Shown piece after piece: positions 1 through 7,103 of a stretch of 13,009 nt of DNA. A program made the translations under genes and the position numbers. The stretch spans positions 1 through 13,009 of the forward strand of contig DSDZ01000526.1 of the NCBI GenBank assembly GCA_011048475.1, given 5' to 3'. How positions within the stretch are numbered: position 1 is the stretch's first letter; the number at the start of each line of letters is the position of its first letter. This DNA is from Bacteroides sp. Lineage in GTDB: Bacteria; Bacteroidota; Bacteroidia; Bacteroidales; GCA-2748055. The notes below the pieces were generated by a model, which was given only the letters and a program-made list of their open reading frames with translations, searched no databases and was not told the DNA's origin.

Positions 1-735
1 ATCCGGAACAAGCCCTGGGTCGCCATGCTGATCCTGACCGTCTTCGTATTCATCACCCTTTCACTCAAAGGAGGGGCTTACGTATACTATTTCGAGAATT
101 ATGTAAACGAGTCCCGCCTGGCTGCTTTCCTGGATAAGCTGCCGGCATTCCTGCGGCTTTCGGAGCATACGGCAACAGCCGGATTCAGCCTCTTCAACGC
201 GGGGGGCATTGTGTTCATGATCGTGGGGATCGCATTCTCCAAGGGACTGGCAGACCGCTTCGGAAAGCGGGATGTTTTCGGGACCGGGCTCTTCCTCTCT
301 GCGCTCTGCCTGCTGGCATTTGCATTCTATTCTCCTGAGTCGGTGTACCTGATCTTCATCACCCAGGTGCTGCATGGCTTCTTTTACGGACTGACCATCC
401 CCCTGCTCTGGGCCATGATCGCCGACGTGGCCGATTATTCCGAGCTGATGAACAACCGCCGGGCGACGGGCATCATCTTTTCTGCCATGATCTTCGGGCT
501 CAAGGCAGGTCTGAGCATCGGGGGCGCGCTGGTAGCCGGCATCCTGGGAGCATATGGATATGATGAAAGCCTTGTTGTTCAGTCCCCTGAAGTAATCCAG
601 GGGATCAAGATGCTCATGAGCGTATATCCTACCCTCACGTTCATGGTAAGCGTCGGATGCCTGTTCTTCTATGCCATTGATAAAAAGATGGAAGTAAAAA
701 TCGAAAACGAACTGGTTGAGAGAAGAAAAAAATAA
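1..735 (+). CDS. GPH-family sugar:cation symporter (MFS), C-terminal part
   Basis: The gene enters the window already open: frame 1 is translatable from base 1 and reads IRNKPWVA before the first ATG at 25, so that ATG is internal and the true start lies upstream. The 244 visible residues form about six hydrophobic helices. Between two of them is a GLADRFGKRDVF loop, the cytoplasmic signature loop of MFS and GPH (glycoside-pentoside-hexuronide:cation symporter) carriers. The KGGAYVYYFENYV segment is typical of the XynP/MelB-like branch. Members import glycosides or oligosaccharides with Na+ or H+ across the inner membrane. The stop lies three bases before the xylanase gene, so the likely cargo is xylo-oligosaccharide; that is context inference, as substrate cannot be read from sequence. 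The tail after the last helix is short and charged (ends ERRKK), as expected for a cytoplasmic C-terminus. Confidence 0.88.
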   Translation: MRNKPWVAMLILTVFVFITLSLKGGAYVYYFENYVNESRLAAFLDKLPAFLRLSEHTATAGFSLFNAGGIVFMIVGIAFSKGLADRFGKRDVFGTGLFLSALCLLAFAFYSPESVYLIFITQVLHGFFYGLTIPLLWAMIADVADYSELMNNRRATGIIFSAMIFGLKAGLSIGGALVAGILGAYGYDESLVVQSPEVIQGIKMLMSVYPTLTFMVSVGCLFFYAIDKKMEVKIENELVERRKK

Positions 736-738
736 AAA

Positions 739-1863
739 ATGACTCCTGATATGAAAAACACAATGCTATTGCTCCTGGCGCTTGCGACACTTTCCTGCAC
801 AAGCCAGGAACCCGCTGAAAAGGGCCTCAAGGATGCCCTGGAAGGAAAATTTTACATGGGTGCTGCCATGGGTGGGGCCCAGATCCTCGGAAAAGATACA
901 GCCACACTGGAACTCATCCATCAACATTTCAATTCGGTGGTGGCGGAGAACTGCATGAAAAGCGGTCCAATCCACCCGGAGGAAGGGAAATACAACTTCG
1001 AGCCTGCGGACCAGTTCATCGAATTTGCGCAGCAGCATGAGATGTACACAGTGGGCCACTGCCTGGTGTGGCATTCCCAGGCCCCCCGGTGGTTCTTTAC
1101 CGATTCCGCAGGGAACCAGGTCAGCCGGGAGGTTTTGATCGAACGGATGAAGGACCACATCAGCACCGTGGCCGGCCGGTACAAAGGAAAGGTCCATTTG
1201 TGGGATGTGGTAAACGAAGCCTTCGAGGATGATGGTTCCTGGAGAAAGACAAAATTTTACGAGATCATCGGGGAAGATTATATTGAACTGGCTTTCCGCT
1301 TCGCCCATGAGGCCGATCCGGACGCCGAACTGATCTACAATGACTACTCCATGTTCCATTCAGGCAGAAGGGATGCCGTGGTGAACCTGGTGAACAGACT
1401 TAAAGAAAAAGGGATCCGGATCGACGGAGTGGGCATGCAGGCCCATTATGGAATGGACTATCCCGATCTGGGGGCTTTCGAAGAAAGCATCCTGGCTTTT
1501 GGCAATGCAGGGGTGGATGTGCACATTACCGAAATGGACATCTCAGTGCTGCCCAGTCCCTGGAGCAATGCGGGCGCGGAGATATCGGACCGGGCGGAAT
1601 ACATGGAGAAAATGAATCCCTACCCCGGGGGGCTTCCCGACTCAGTGGATGCTGCCATGAACCAAAGGTGGATGGATTTCTTTGAGATCTTCCTGAAACA
1701 TGAGGACATCATCAAGCGTGTGACCACCTGGGGCGTGTCGGACAATCATTCCTGGAAGAACAACTGGCCCATTCGGGGAAGGACCGATTATCCCCTGCTC
1801 TTTGACAGGGAATTCCAACCAAAACCCGTCGTGGCAGAAATCATCAAAGCAGCTCAGGAATGA
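739..1863 (+). CDS. GH10 endo-1,4-beta-xylanase, lipoprotein
   Basis: This is a glycoside hydrolase family 10 enzyme that cuts internal beta-1,4 bonds of xylan with retention of configuration. Hallmarks are the WHSQ segment near residue 111, WDVVNE with acid/base Glu160, VGMQAHYG near 231-238, ITEMD with nucleophile Glu265, and the late WGVSDNHSW. The 374-residue length fits a single GH10 domain with no carbohydrate-binding module. The N-terminus is a lipoprotein signal: a short hydrophobic stretch ending in LATLSC, lipid-anchored at Cys20, so the enzyme probably sits in the periplasm or on the cell surface. Translation could start at ATG 739 or at ATG 751; the latter gives a cleaner MKNT-type signal peptide. 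No Shine-Dalgarno stands out, only an A-rich leader. It follows the symporter by three bases and is probably in its operon: the enzyme trims xylan and the carrier imports the products. Confidence 0.95.
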   Translation: MTPDMKNTMLLLLALATLSCTSQEPAEKGLKDALEGKFYMGAAMGGAQILGKDTATLELIHQHFNSVVAENCMKSGPIHPEEGKYNFEPADQFIEFAQQHEMYTVGHCLVWHSQAPRWFFTDSAGNQVSREVLIERMKDHISTVAGRYKGKVHLWDVVNEAFEDDGSWRKTKFYEIIGEDYIELAFRFAHEADPDAELIYNDYSMFHSGRRDAVVNLVNRLKEKGIRIDGVGMQAHYGMDYPDLGAFEESILAFGNAGVDVHITEMDISVLPSPWSNAGAEISDRAEYMEKMNPYPGGLPDSVDAAMNQRWMDFFEIFLKHEDIIKRVTTWGVSDNHSWKNNWPIRGRTDYPLLFDREFQPKPVVAEIIKAAQE

Positions 1864-1937
1864 AAAAAGCAGGGTACCTGTTTCACCACGACAGTGTGCC
1901 CTTATACGGAACGCTATCGTTTTCATCACTAATTTAG
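1860..1937 (+). pseudogene. 25-codon ORF, possible truncated start of a glycosidase gene
   Basis: An ATG overlaps the xylanase stop in an ATGA arrangement and opens a frame of 25 codons beginning MKKAGYLF and ending in TAG. The first eight residues resemble, from memory, the start of GH43-like arabinofuranosidase/xylosidase proteins (commonly KAGYLFVHF or similar). The rest (HHDSVPLYG and onward) does not. The translationally coupled position is where the next gene of a xylan locus would be expected. I read it as the 5' remnant of such a gene, cut around base 1884 by a rearrangement. It could equally be a chance ORF in a 95-base spacer. The spacer between 1938 and 1958 shows only a short palindrome (acccgggt) and no recognisable promoter. 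Confidence 0.3.
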
Positions 1938-1958
1938 CCTGATAACCCGGGTGGTGTG

Positions 1959-2606
1959 ATGAATGAATACTACCTGATAAAGGACAAATGCAGGGAGGGA
2001 CTCACCAGGTACCTCGAAAATGCCTGCTCCAAGATTCCAAAAACTGACAGTAAGCAGATGCTTGATCTCGGATGCGGAACAGGTGTGCCCACTCTCTGGC
2101 TGGCGGATCATTTTTCCGGGACGATCACCGCTATCGATACCGACCGGAAAGCTCTCGGATTTCTGCAACAAAAGATCGAAATTAGACACCTGCAGCAAAG
2201 GGCAAAAACACATCACATTTCTTTCTTTGATTTTACATTTGAGCCCGGTTTTTTTGATCTTATTCTTGCAGAAGGATTTCTCAATACGGTTGGTTTCGAA
2301 ACCGGATTCAGAAGAGCAGTTGATTCTTTGAAAAAGGGGGGATATTTCATTATTCATGATGAGTACAGGGACCATGAAAAGAAATCAGCGTTCATTGGGA
2401 AAAATAGTTGTCAGATCACAAATACCCTCTATCTGGATGCATCTGTCTGGTGGAACGACTACTACAGACAACTTGAATCCGAGATAAACGACCCGAAGAA
2501 TGCCGGGATCCGAGCGCTGTTTGAAAATGATCTGAAGGAGATCGAATCCTACAGGGCCGATCCGTCTCTTTTCAGATCAATGTATTACATCCTGAAAAAA
2601 TTGTAG
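1959..2606 (+). CDS. Class I SAM-dependent methyltransferase
   Basis: A 215-residue Rossmann-fold methyltransferase. Counting from the in-frame GTG at 1956, motif I is MLDLGCGTG at about residues 35-43, the acidic SAM-ribose ligand region is AIDTD at 59-63, the motif IV area is FFDLILAEG at 99-107, and the hydrophobic strand YFIIHDEYRD follows KKGG at 127-129. These place it in the Methyltransf_11/25/31-like superfamily. The substrate (small molecule, lipid or protein) is not readable. I prefer the ATG at 1959 over the GTG just before it. A small C-terminal helical part with a WWNDYYRQLE segment may form the substrate lid. It is the first gene of the run that continues to the acyltransferase 25 bases downstream, so it may methylate the same product; that link is inference. 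Confidence 0.85.
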   Translation: MNEYYLIKDKCREGLTRYLENACSKIPKTDSKQMLDLGCGTGVPTLWLADHFSGTITAIDTDRKALGFLQQKIEIRHLQQRAKTHHISFFDFTFEPGFFDLILAEGFLNTVGFETGFRRAVDSLKKGGYFIIHDEYRDHEKKSAFIGKNSCQITNTLYLDASVWWNDYYRQLESEINDPKNAGIRALFENDLKEIESYRADPSLFRSMYYILKKL

Positions 2607-2631
2607 CAACCCATCTCCCCGGTAAAATGTG

Positions 2632-3441
2632 ATGGTTATGCACGCGGCAAGAAAATATGTGATAAAAAAAATGTCCCCGTTCAGGCTCCTGTCCATATAC
2701 GCCTATGACACCCTGGGGCAGGGCCATAATATGTACGCTCAAATTGAAGTCGACGTAACGAATACCCGGCAATATTTAAGATCACAGAGAAAGGCCGGGA
2801 GGAATGTCTCATTTTTCGGATTCCTGCTGAGCGCGATTGCCAGGACCATTGACGAGAACAAGGAATTTAACCAAATAAGATGTGGGAAAAAAGTCTATTA
2901 TTTTGATGAAGTAGACATTGATACTGCAATTGAACTGAAACTTGACGGAGTTCTGATACCCCGTAAATTCATTGTAAGGGATGCGGCCAATAAAACCGGT
3001 GAAGAAATCACACAGGAAATTGAGAATGCAAAAAAAAGCTGGAAAGAGACCGGTTTTGCGGGAGAAGATGACAGAGTGGCCCTCCGCTGGATTAAGTTCG
3101 CTTCGACCCTGCCGAAATGGTTCATTAAATATAATATCCGCAGGTTATCGAATCGGCCACTTAAGATAAAACACCGTTTCGGCACCACGTATGTGGCTTC
3201 GGTGGGCGGATTTGCTGATATTTCAGGTTTCATCATCCCTTTTTTTGAAGGCCGGAACAGGCCGGTAGCATTTGCCATCGGGGGCATTACAATAAAACCG
3301 GGTGTCATCAACTCCGAGATAAAAATCCGGGAGTATTTAAGTTTGACGGTCTCCCTGAATCATGACCTGGTTGACGGTGCTCCCGCAGCCAGATTTATTA
3401 ACAGGTTAAAGCAGAACATGGAAGGTTTCAAGCTAGAATGA
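2632..3441 (+). CDS. Stand-alone E2/CAT-fold acyltransferase, copy A
   Basis: This resembles the catalytic domain of 2-oxo acid dehydrogenase E2 components, which shares the chloramphenicol acetyltransferase fold. Near the N-terminus a QIEVDVTNTRQYL strand matches the first E2-core element. The C-terminal active-site motif is NHDLVDGAPAARF, giving HxxxDG with His245 and Asp249 (counted from the GTG at 2629). The whole protein is about 269 residues, and no lipoyl domain or E3/E1-binding domain precedes the core. It is therefore unlikely to be a subunit of a classical dehydrogenase complex and more likely transfers an acyl group from CoA or another carrier to a small acceptor. The residue chemistry looks intact; the acceptor is unknown. 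ATG 2632 is chosen; GTG 2629 and ATG 2638 are alternatives and there is no clear ribosome site. A diverged paralogue lies at 5147-5974. Confidence 0.8.
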   Translation: MVMHAARKYVIKKMSPFRLLSIYAYDTLGQGHNMYAQIEVDVTNTRQYLRSQRKAGRNVSFFGFLLSAIARTIDENKEFNQIRCGKKVYYFDEVDIDTAIELKLDGVLIPRKFIVRDAANKTGEEITQEIENAKKSWKETGFAGEDDRVALRWIKFASTLPKWFIKYNIRRLSNRPLKIKHRFGTTYVASVGGFADISGFIIPFFEGRNRPVAFAIGGITIKPGVINSEIKIREYLSLTVSLNHDLVDGAPAARFINRLKQNMEGFKLE

Positions 3442-3453
3442 GATAAATATTTT

Positions 3454-4773
3454 ATGCAGACTATCATTTCGAATCATGATGCCGGCTATGCGCTTGAAAT
3501 TATCAGGAAGATCTGTAAGGAGGCTGGGCCTGGTCTGCCGGGCAGTTCCCAGGAAAGGGAACGGGCTTTGATGATTCAGGAGGAATTGGAATCGCACCTG
3601 GGGAGTGAAAATGTGACTGCAGAAGAATTCAAGCTTGCTCCATGGGCGTTTATCAGTTCGTATCCCATCAGTGCTTCATTAATGCTCCTATCAGCTTTAC
3701 TGAACATTTCCGCAGATCACATCACAGGAACCATGGCGTTTCTGAGCACCCTGACCGCCCTGTTGCTTTCTTTATGCGCTCCTTTGTTTTTTCTTGTGGA
3801 GTTTGTTCTTGGAAATGAGTTTATTGATCCATTGTTCCGGAAGAAACGATCAGTAAATGTGATCGGCACATTGCGGAAACCGGGGACGAAGAAGGTGAGG
3901 CGACTGCTTATTATCAGCGGTCATCATGACAGCGCTCCGGAAAATACCTGGCTACGCATTCTGGGCTATGGATTTTTTATTCTTTCCGGAACTTTTTTTA
4001 TCGGCCTGATCACCACCCTCGTGATGAACACCATCCAATTTGCCGGACTGATCAGCGGGAATAACGGTATTTCCCAGTTTGGAACAATCGGCCCGGGATT
4101 GATGATCTATCCTGTGGTCCCCTCGTTTATTTTCGCATTTTTCTTCTATAGAGGCAGAAAATACGGGGGAGTCGTGCCGGGTGCTGCCGATAATTTATCT
4201 GCGAGCGCTCTTGTGGTGGCATTGTGCAGATATTTGGTTAATCATCCCTCATGCATCCCTGATGAAACGGAAATACGTTTTATATCCTTTGGCAGTGAGG
4301 AAGCAGGATGCCGGGGTTCGAAACGTTATGTGAGGCGTCACCTGGACGAATTAAAACTCCTGGATACCCGGCAATTAAATATTGAAACTGTTGCGTATCC
4401 CCTGATTACCATCCTCACTTCAGATATAAACGGAACAGTAAAAAACTCTCCTGAACTGATAAAAAACCTGACTTCAGCGGCAGAGCGTTCCGGAGTCCCC
4501 TACAAAGTGAAACCTGCTTATCTGGGCGTTTCGAATGACTCGGGTCCTTTCAGCCAGGCAGGGATCAAAGCTGCAACCCTGCTTTCTTTTAAAATGCCTC
4601 AGCAGTTTGTTGCCTTCTACCATCAGAAATGGGATGTGCCTGAGAATTTAACCCTTGATCCATTGTGTAATATGCTGAGGCTCTCTCTGGAATGGTTGCG
4701 CGCTGCCGGTGATTACAAGAAAAAATCCGGCACTGAGAATCAACAGGATTCCATCCAGGTATCACAGATATGA
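3454..4773 (+). CDS. Polytopic membrane M28-family metallopeptidase
   Basis: A 439-residue zinc aminopeptidase-like protein. The first metal motif is SGHHDS with His157. GAADN carries Asp246, the presumed bridging ligand. GSEEAG carries catalytic Glu282 and ligand Glu283, and YHQKWD near the end carries His390. The fourth ligand position, usually Asp in an NxD motif, reads NIETVAY, so Glu311 may replace it. Two hydrophobic helices (about 68-86 and 92-118) precede the peptidase core, and two more (about 168-192 and 215-232) are inserted between His157 and Asp246. An even number keeps the metal ligands on one side of the membrane. M28 enzymes remove N-terminal residues or hydrolyse amides; a lipid-linked or acylated amide substrate is conceivable here but unproven. 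No cleavable signal peptide. Its stop overlaps the next start (ATGA at 4770). Confidence 0.85.
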   Translation: MQTIISNHDAGYALEIIRKICKEAGPGLPGSSQERERALMIQEELESHLGSENVTAEEFKLAPWAFISSYPISASLMLLSALLNISADHITGTMAFLSTLTALLLSLCAPLFFLVEFVLGNEFIDPLFRKKRSVNVIGTLRKPGTKKVRRLLIISGHHDSAPENTWLRILGYGFFILSGTFFIGLITTLVMNTIQFAGLISGNNGISQFGTIGPGLMIYPVVPSFIFAFFFYRGRKYGGVVPGAADNLSASALVVALCRYLVNHPSCIPDETEIRFISFGSEEAGCRGSKRYVRRHLDELKLLDTRQLNIETVAYPLITILTSDINGTVKNSPELIKNLTSAAERSGVPYKVKPAYLGVSNDSGPFSQAGIKAATLLSFKMPQQFVAFYHQKWDVPENLTLDPLCNMLRLSLEWLRAAGDYKKKSGTENQQDSIQVSQI

Positions 4774-5137
4774 ATCTCAGGGAAAAATATCCACCGTCAG
4801 AACCTTGTTCCTGTGAAATATGCAAGAATTATTGCCGGCGTCCCGGATGGTGGATAGTGGAAGAAGCAGAAAAGGCAATGAATCGAACTATGCGCTGCAG
4901 GTGCATTCGAAAAATGGATGTACATTTAATGACAATGGATTATGTGAATTATTCGGGACAGGACTGCAACCGCTGGAATGCCGTTTCTGTCACCACAGCA
5001 GAACCGGACTGGGGAAAAAATGTCATCTGGATATCGAAGAGGACTGGAAAACAGAGAGGGGGCAAAGATTGATTGTCAGGTGGGGAAATTTAACCGGTTT
5101 CTGGCAGCGACAGGGTAATGCACTGAATGAAAAATAG
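4770..5137 (+). pseudogene. Cysteine-rich small protein, broken by an internal frame change
   Basis: Two overlapping frames together look like one gene. Frame A starts at ATG 4770, overlapping the M28 stop, and encodes PCSCEICKNYCRRPGWWIVEEAEKA. Frame B, in the -1 frame, encodes KGNESNYALQVHSKNGC, then GLCELFGTGLQPLECRFCHH, KKCHLDIEEDW and RWGNLTGFWQRQG to the stop at 5137. Each half is cysteine-rich and orderly, whereas frame A after about 4877 and frame B before about 4871 look random. The switch lies at 4869-4877, where the bases gaaaaggca serve both readings (EKA in one, KGN in the other). From memory, intact relatives carry some 25-30 extra residues between these blocks, so a microhomology-mediated deletion is likely. 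The Cys/His spacing suggests metal or Fe-S binding; the function is unknown. An assembly error or recoding is possible but less favoured. Confidence 0.65.
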
Positions 5138-5146
5138 GACATCCTG

Positions 5147-5974
5147 GTGGAAAAAGATTACTACTTCAAACAAATACCCCGTTCGCGAATTGCGACCTTC
5201 GATACATTTGCAGCCGGATTGCTCAGGCATCATGTAAGTGCCCTGCTTCAATTTGATGTCACTGAAAGCAGAAGAATATTGCGGGATATACGCAAAAAGG
5301 GCGTCATGATCTCTTTTAACGGCTGGCTTGTGAAAGTCATCAGCAGTGTGTTGGAGCATCATCCGGAAGCTTCTGCCTTTCTTTATAATAAACACAAACT
5401 CATTGTTTTCAATGATATAAATATTTCTGTTCTGATTGAAAAAAAAATAAACGGGCAGAAGGTCCCTATCCCCTACATCATCAAAAAAACCAACCACAAG
5501 AGTGCGCAGGAGATCAGCGCAGAATTGGATGATGCCAAAAATCGGAAGATCACACCTGCTGATATCACGCTGCACAAAAGGGCCTCATTCTCTGAGCGGA
5601 TGTATTATCACCTGCCCGGATTGCTCAGGAGAAGCTTCTGGAGAATCCTGCTCAGAAATCCCCGGATCGCCTTTAACAAGATGGGCAATGCGGTAATCAC
5701 TTCCGTCGGAACAATTGGTGTGTTGGACGGCTGGTTTATCCACAGGTCCGTTCATCCGATTTCTTTCGGCATCGGGTCGATACTCAAAAAACCCATGGTC
5801 GTAGAAAACGAAATTCAGGTAAGGGAGATCCTTCACATCACCGTCCTGATAGACCATGACGTAATAGACGGGGCCCCGATGGTCAGGCTGTTGAATGCGC
5901 TGACCAGGTCCATCGAATCCGGATATTTTTTAGAAAAACCAAATCCACAGAATACACATCCTCACCTGCAATGA
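5147..5974 (+). CDS. Stand-alone E2/CAT-fold acyltransferase, copy B
   Basis: The second protein of the E2-core/CAT fold in this cluster, 275 residues and without lipoyl or subunit-binding domains. It aligns by eye with copy A over its whole length: LLQFDVTESRRIL near residues 34-45, SFNGWLVKVI near 56-65, SVGTIGVLDGW near 186-196, and the active-site DHDVIDGAPMVRL with His237 and Asp241 (HxxxDG). Identity looks low, so this is an old duplication or two acquisitions rather than a recent tandem copy. It probably acylates a small-molecule or lipid acceptor in the cytoplasm; donor and acceptor are unknown. The start is a GTG, with AGGA at 5136-5139 seven bases upstream, one of the few plausible Shine-Dalgarno sites here; no nearby in-frame ATG competes. 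The last codons overlap the rsgA start (ATGA at 5971), indicating translational coupling. Confidence 0.8.
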   Translation: MEKDYYFKQIPRSRIATFDTFAAGLLRHHVSALLQFDVTESRRILRDIRKKGVMISFNGWLVKVISSVLEHHPEASAFLYNKHKLIVFNDINISVLIEKKINGQKVPIPYIIKKTNHKSAQEISAELDDAKNRKITPADITLHKRASFSERMYYHLPGLLRRSFWRILLRNPRIAFNKMGNAVITSVGTIGVLDGWFIHRSVHPISFGIGSILKKPMVVENEIQVREILHITVLIDHDVIDGAPMVRLLNALTRSIESGYFLEKPNPQNTHPHLQ

Positions 5975-7047
5975 AAACAAAGCTTGAAGACCTTGGTTAT
6001 AAAGCGAACCATGAACAATACCGAAAAGAGCAGCATCTTGACGGCTTCGAGGTGGGAAGAGTGGCGGTGGAACACAAAGAGCGGTACATTGTCCTGACAC
6101 AGAAGGGTGATTATGAAGCTGAGATTACCGGAAACATGCGCTTTACAGCCCGAAGCCGAGAGGATTTTCCGGCAGTGGGTGACTGGGTCGCGCTGAACAT
6201 TTATGACGATGGTCCTGCGATCATCCATTATATATTGCCGCGGTATTCGATCATCAGAAGACAGGCGGTGGGGCAGTATGGTGAGACCCAGGTGATTGCC
6301 GCAAATATTGATGTCGCGTTTATACTCCAGGCCGTAGACAGGGATTTCAACATGAACCGGCTTGAAAGGTACCTGACCATCTGCCATGCATCGAAGGTAG
6401 CACCCGTCATCGTGCTCACCAAGATCGACCTGACGAATGAGCAGCAGCTTTCAGAATTAACCGGGCAGATAAACCGCCGCATTAAAGAAATTCCTGTGAT
6501 CGCGATCAGTAACCTTTCAGGTAAAGGATATGAACTGGTGAAGGATCGAATTGAAAAAGGAAAGACCTATTGTTTGCTGGGCTCCTCGGGAGTCGGGAAA
6601 TCAACATTGTTGAACAATCTCGCAGGAAGCACCATCATGAAAGCAGACGCGATCAGTGAGCGTACAAAAAAAGGACGGCATGTGACCAGCCACAGGGAAC
6701 TGATTCTGCTCGATACCGGGGGTATCATCATCGATAATCCCGGAATGAGAGAAGTCGGAATTGTGAGTGCGGAGGGCGGCCTGGAAACCGCATTTGAGCG
6801 GATCATCCATCTTTCCGGGCAGTGCAGGTTTAAAACCTGTACCCATACAGGTGAAACGGGCTGTGCAGTGCTTGCAGCTGTCGAAAAGGGCGAGATCGAC
6901 AAAAGTGCCTTCGAGAATTACATGAAAATGGAACGGGAGAAAGCGTATTTTGACTCAACGGTGGCTGAGAGGCGGAAAAAGGAAAAGACTTTCGGGAAGA
7001 TGCTCAAGGATTACCAAAAAAAAGACATTAAAAAAAGAAATCACTGA
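5971..7047 (+). CDS. rsgA: Ribosome small-subunit-dependent GTPase RsgA
   Basis: A circularly permuted GTPase that checks late 30S ribosomal subunit maturation; 358 residues is a normal length. An N-terminal OB-fold region (about 25-100, with GDWVAL at 70-75) comes first. The permuted G motifs follow: G4 TKIDL at 150-154, G1 GSSGVGKST at 204-212, and G3 DTGG at 248-251 with DNPGM at 255-259. The C-terminal zinc knuckle uses Cys285, Cys290, His292 and Cys298 in the spacing CRFKTCTH...GC. The tail is rich in Lys and Arg, as expected for rRNA contact. All catalytic elements look intact. The odd feature is its place, joined by an ATGA overlap to the second E2/CAT-like acyltransferase rather than to other translation genes. 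It may be a second, LGY-type paralogue of the housekeeping copy; that cannot be judged from this window. Confidence 0.94.
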   Translation: MKTKLEDLGYKANHEQYRKEQHLDGFEVGRVAVEHKERYIVLTQKGDYEAEITGNMRFTARSREDFPAVGDWVALNIYDDGPAIIHYILPRYSIIRRQAVGQYGETQVIAANIDVAFILQAVDRDFNMNRLERYLTICHASKVAPVIVLTKIDLTNEQQLSELTGQINRRIKEIPVIAISNLSGKGYELVKDRIEKGKTYCLLGSSGVGKSTLLNNLAGSTIMKADAISERTKKGRHVTSHRELILLDTGGIIIDNPGMREVGIVSAEGGLETAFERIIHLSGQCRFKTCTHTGETGCAVLAAVEKGEIDKSAFENYMKMEREKAYFDSTVAERRKKEKTFGKMLKDYQKKDIKKRNH

Positions 7048-7103
7048 GCAATAAGTTTTTTCATTCTCAGAATCATTCATTAAATTTTGATCATTAATCA
7101 GAA

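Noticed and set aside
766..1359. A 197-codon minus-strand open frame across the xylanase
   Set aside because: It is antisense to a complete GH10 enzyme with both catalytic Glu residues and has no recognisable domain or start signal.
2020..2331. Open frames in other phases inside the methyltransferase gene (2020-2331 plus, 1929-2375 minus)
   Set aside because: Both overlap the methyltransferase, whose SAM-binding motifs are clear. Their own products lack pattern or homology.
4860..4885. Programmed -1 ribosomal frameshift in the cysteine-rich gene
   Set aside because: No slippery heptamer of the X XXY YYZ form in the zero frame and no obvious downstream stem. The protein block between the two halves also seems to be missing, which points to deletion.
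2632..5974. Part of a pyruvate or branched-chain dehydrogenase complex
   Set aside because: Neither E2-like protein has a lipoyl domain or peripheral-subunit-binding domain, and no E1 or E3 gene lies nearby.
7048..7103. Terminator hairpin or strong promoter between rsgA and the phosphatidyltransferase gene
   Set aside because: The only inverted repeat (attct-c-agaat) has a one-base loop and cannot form a normal stem-loop. The -7-like box has a mismatch and no -33 partner.
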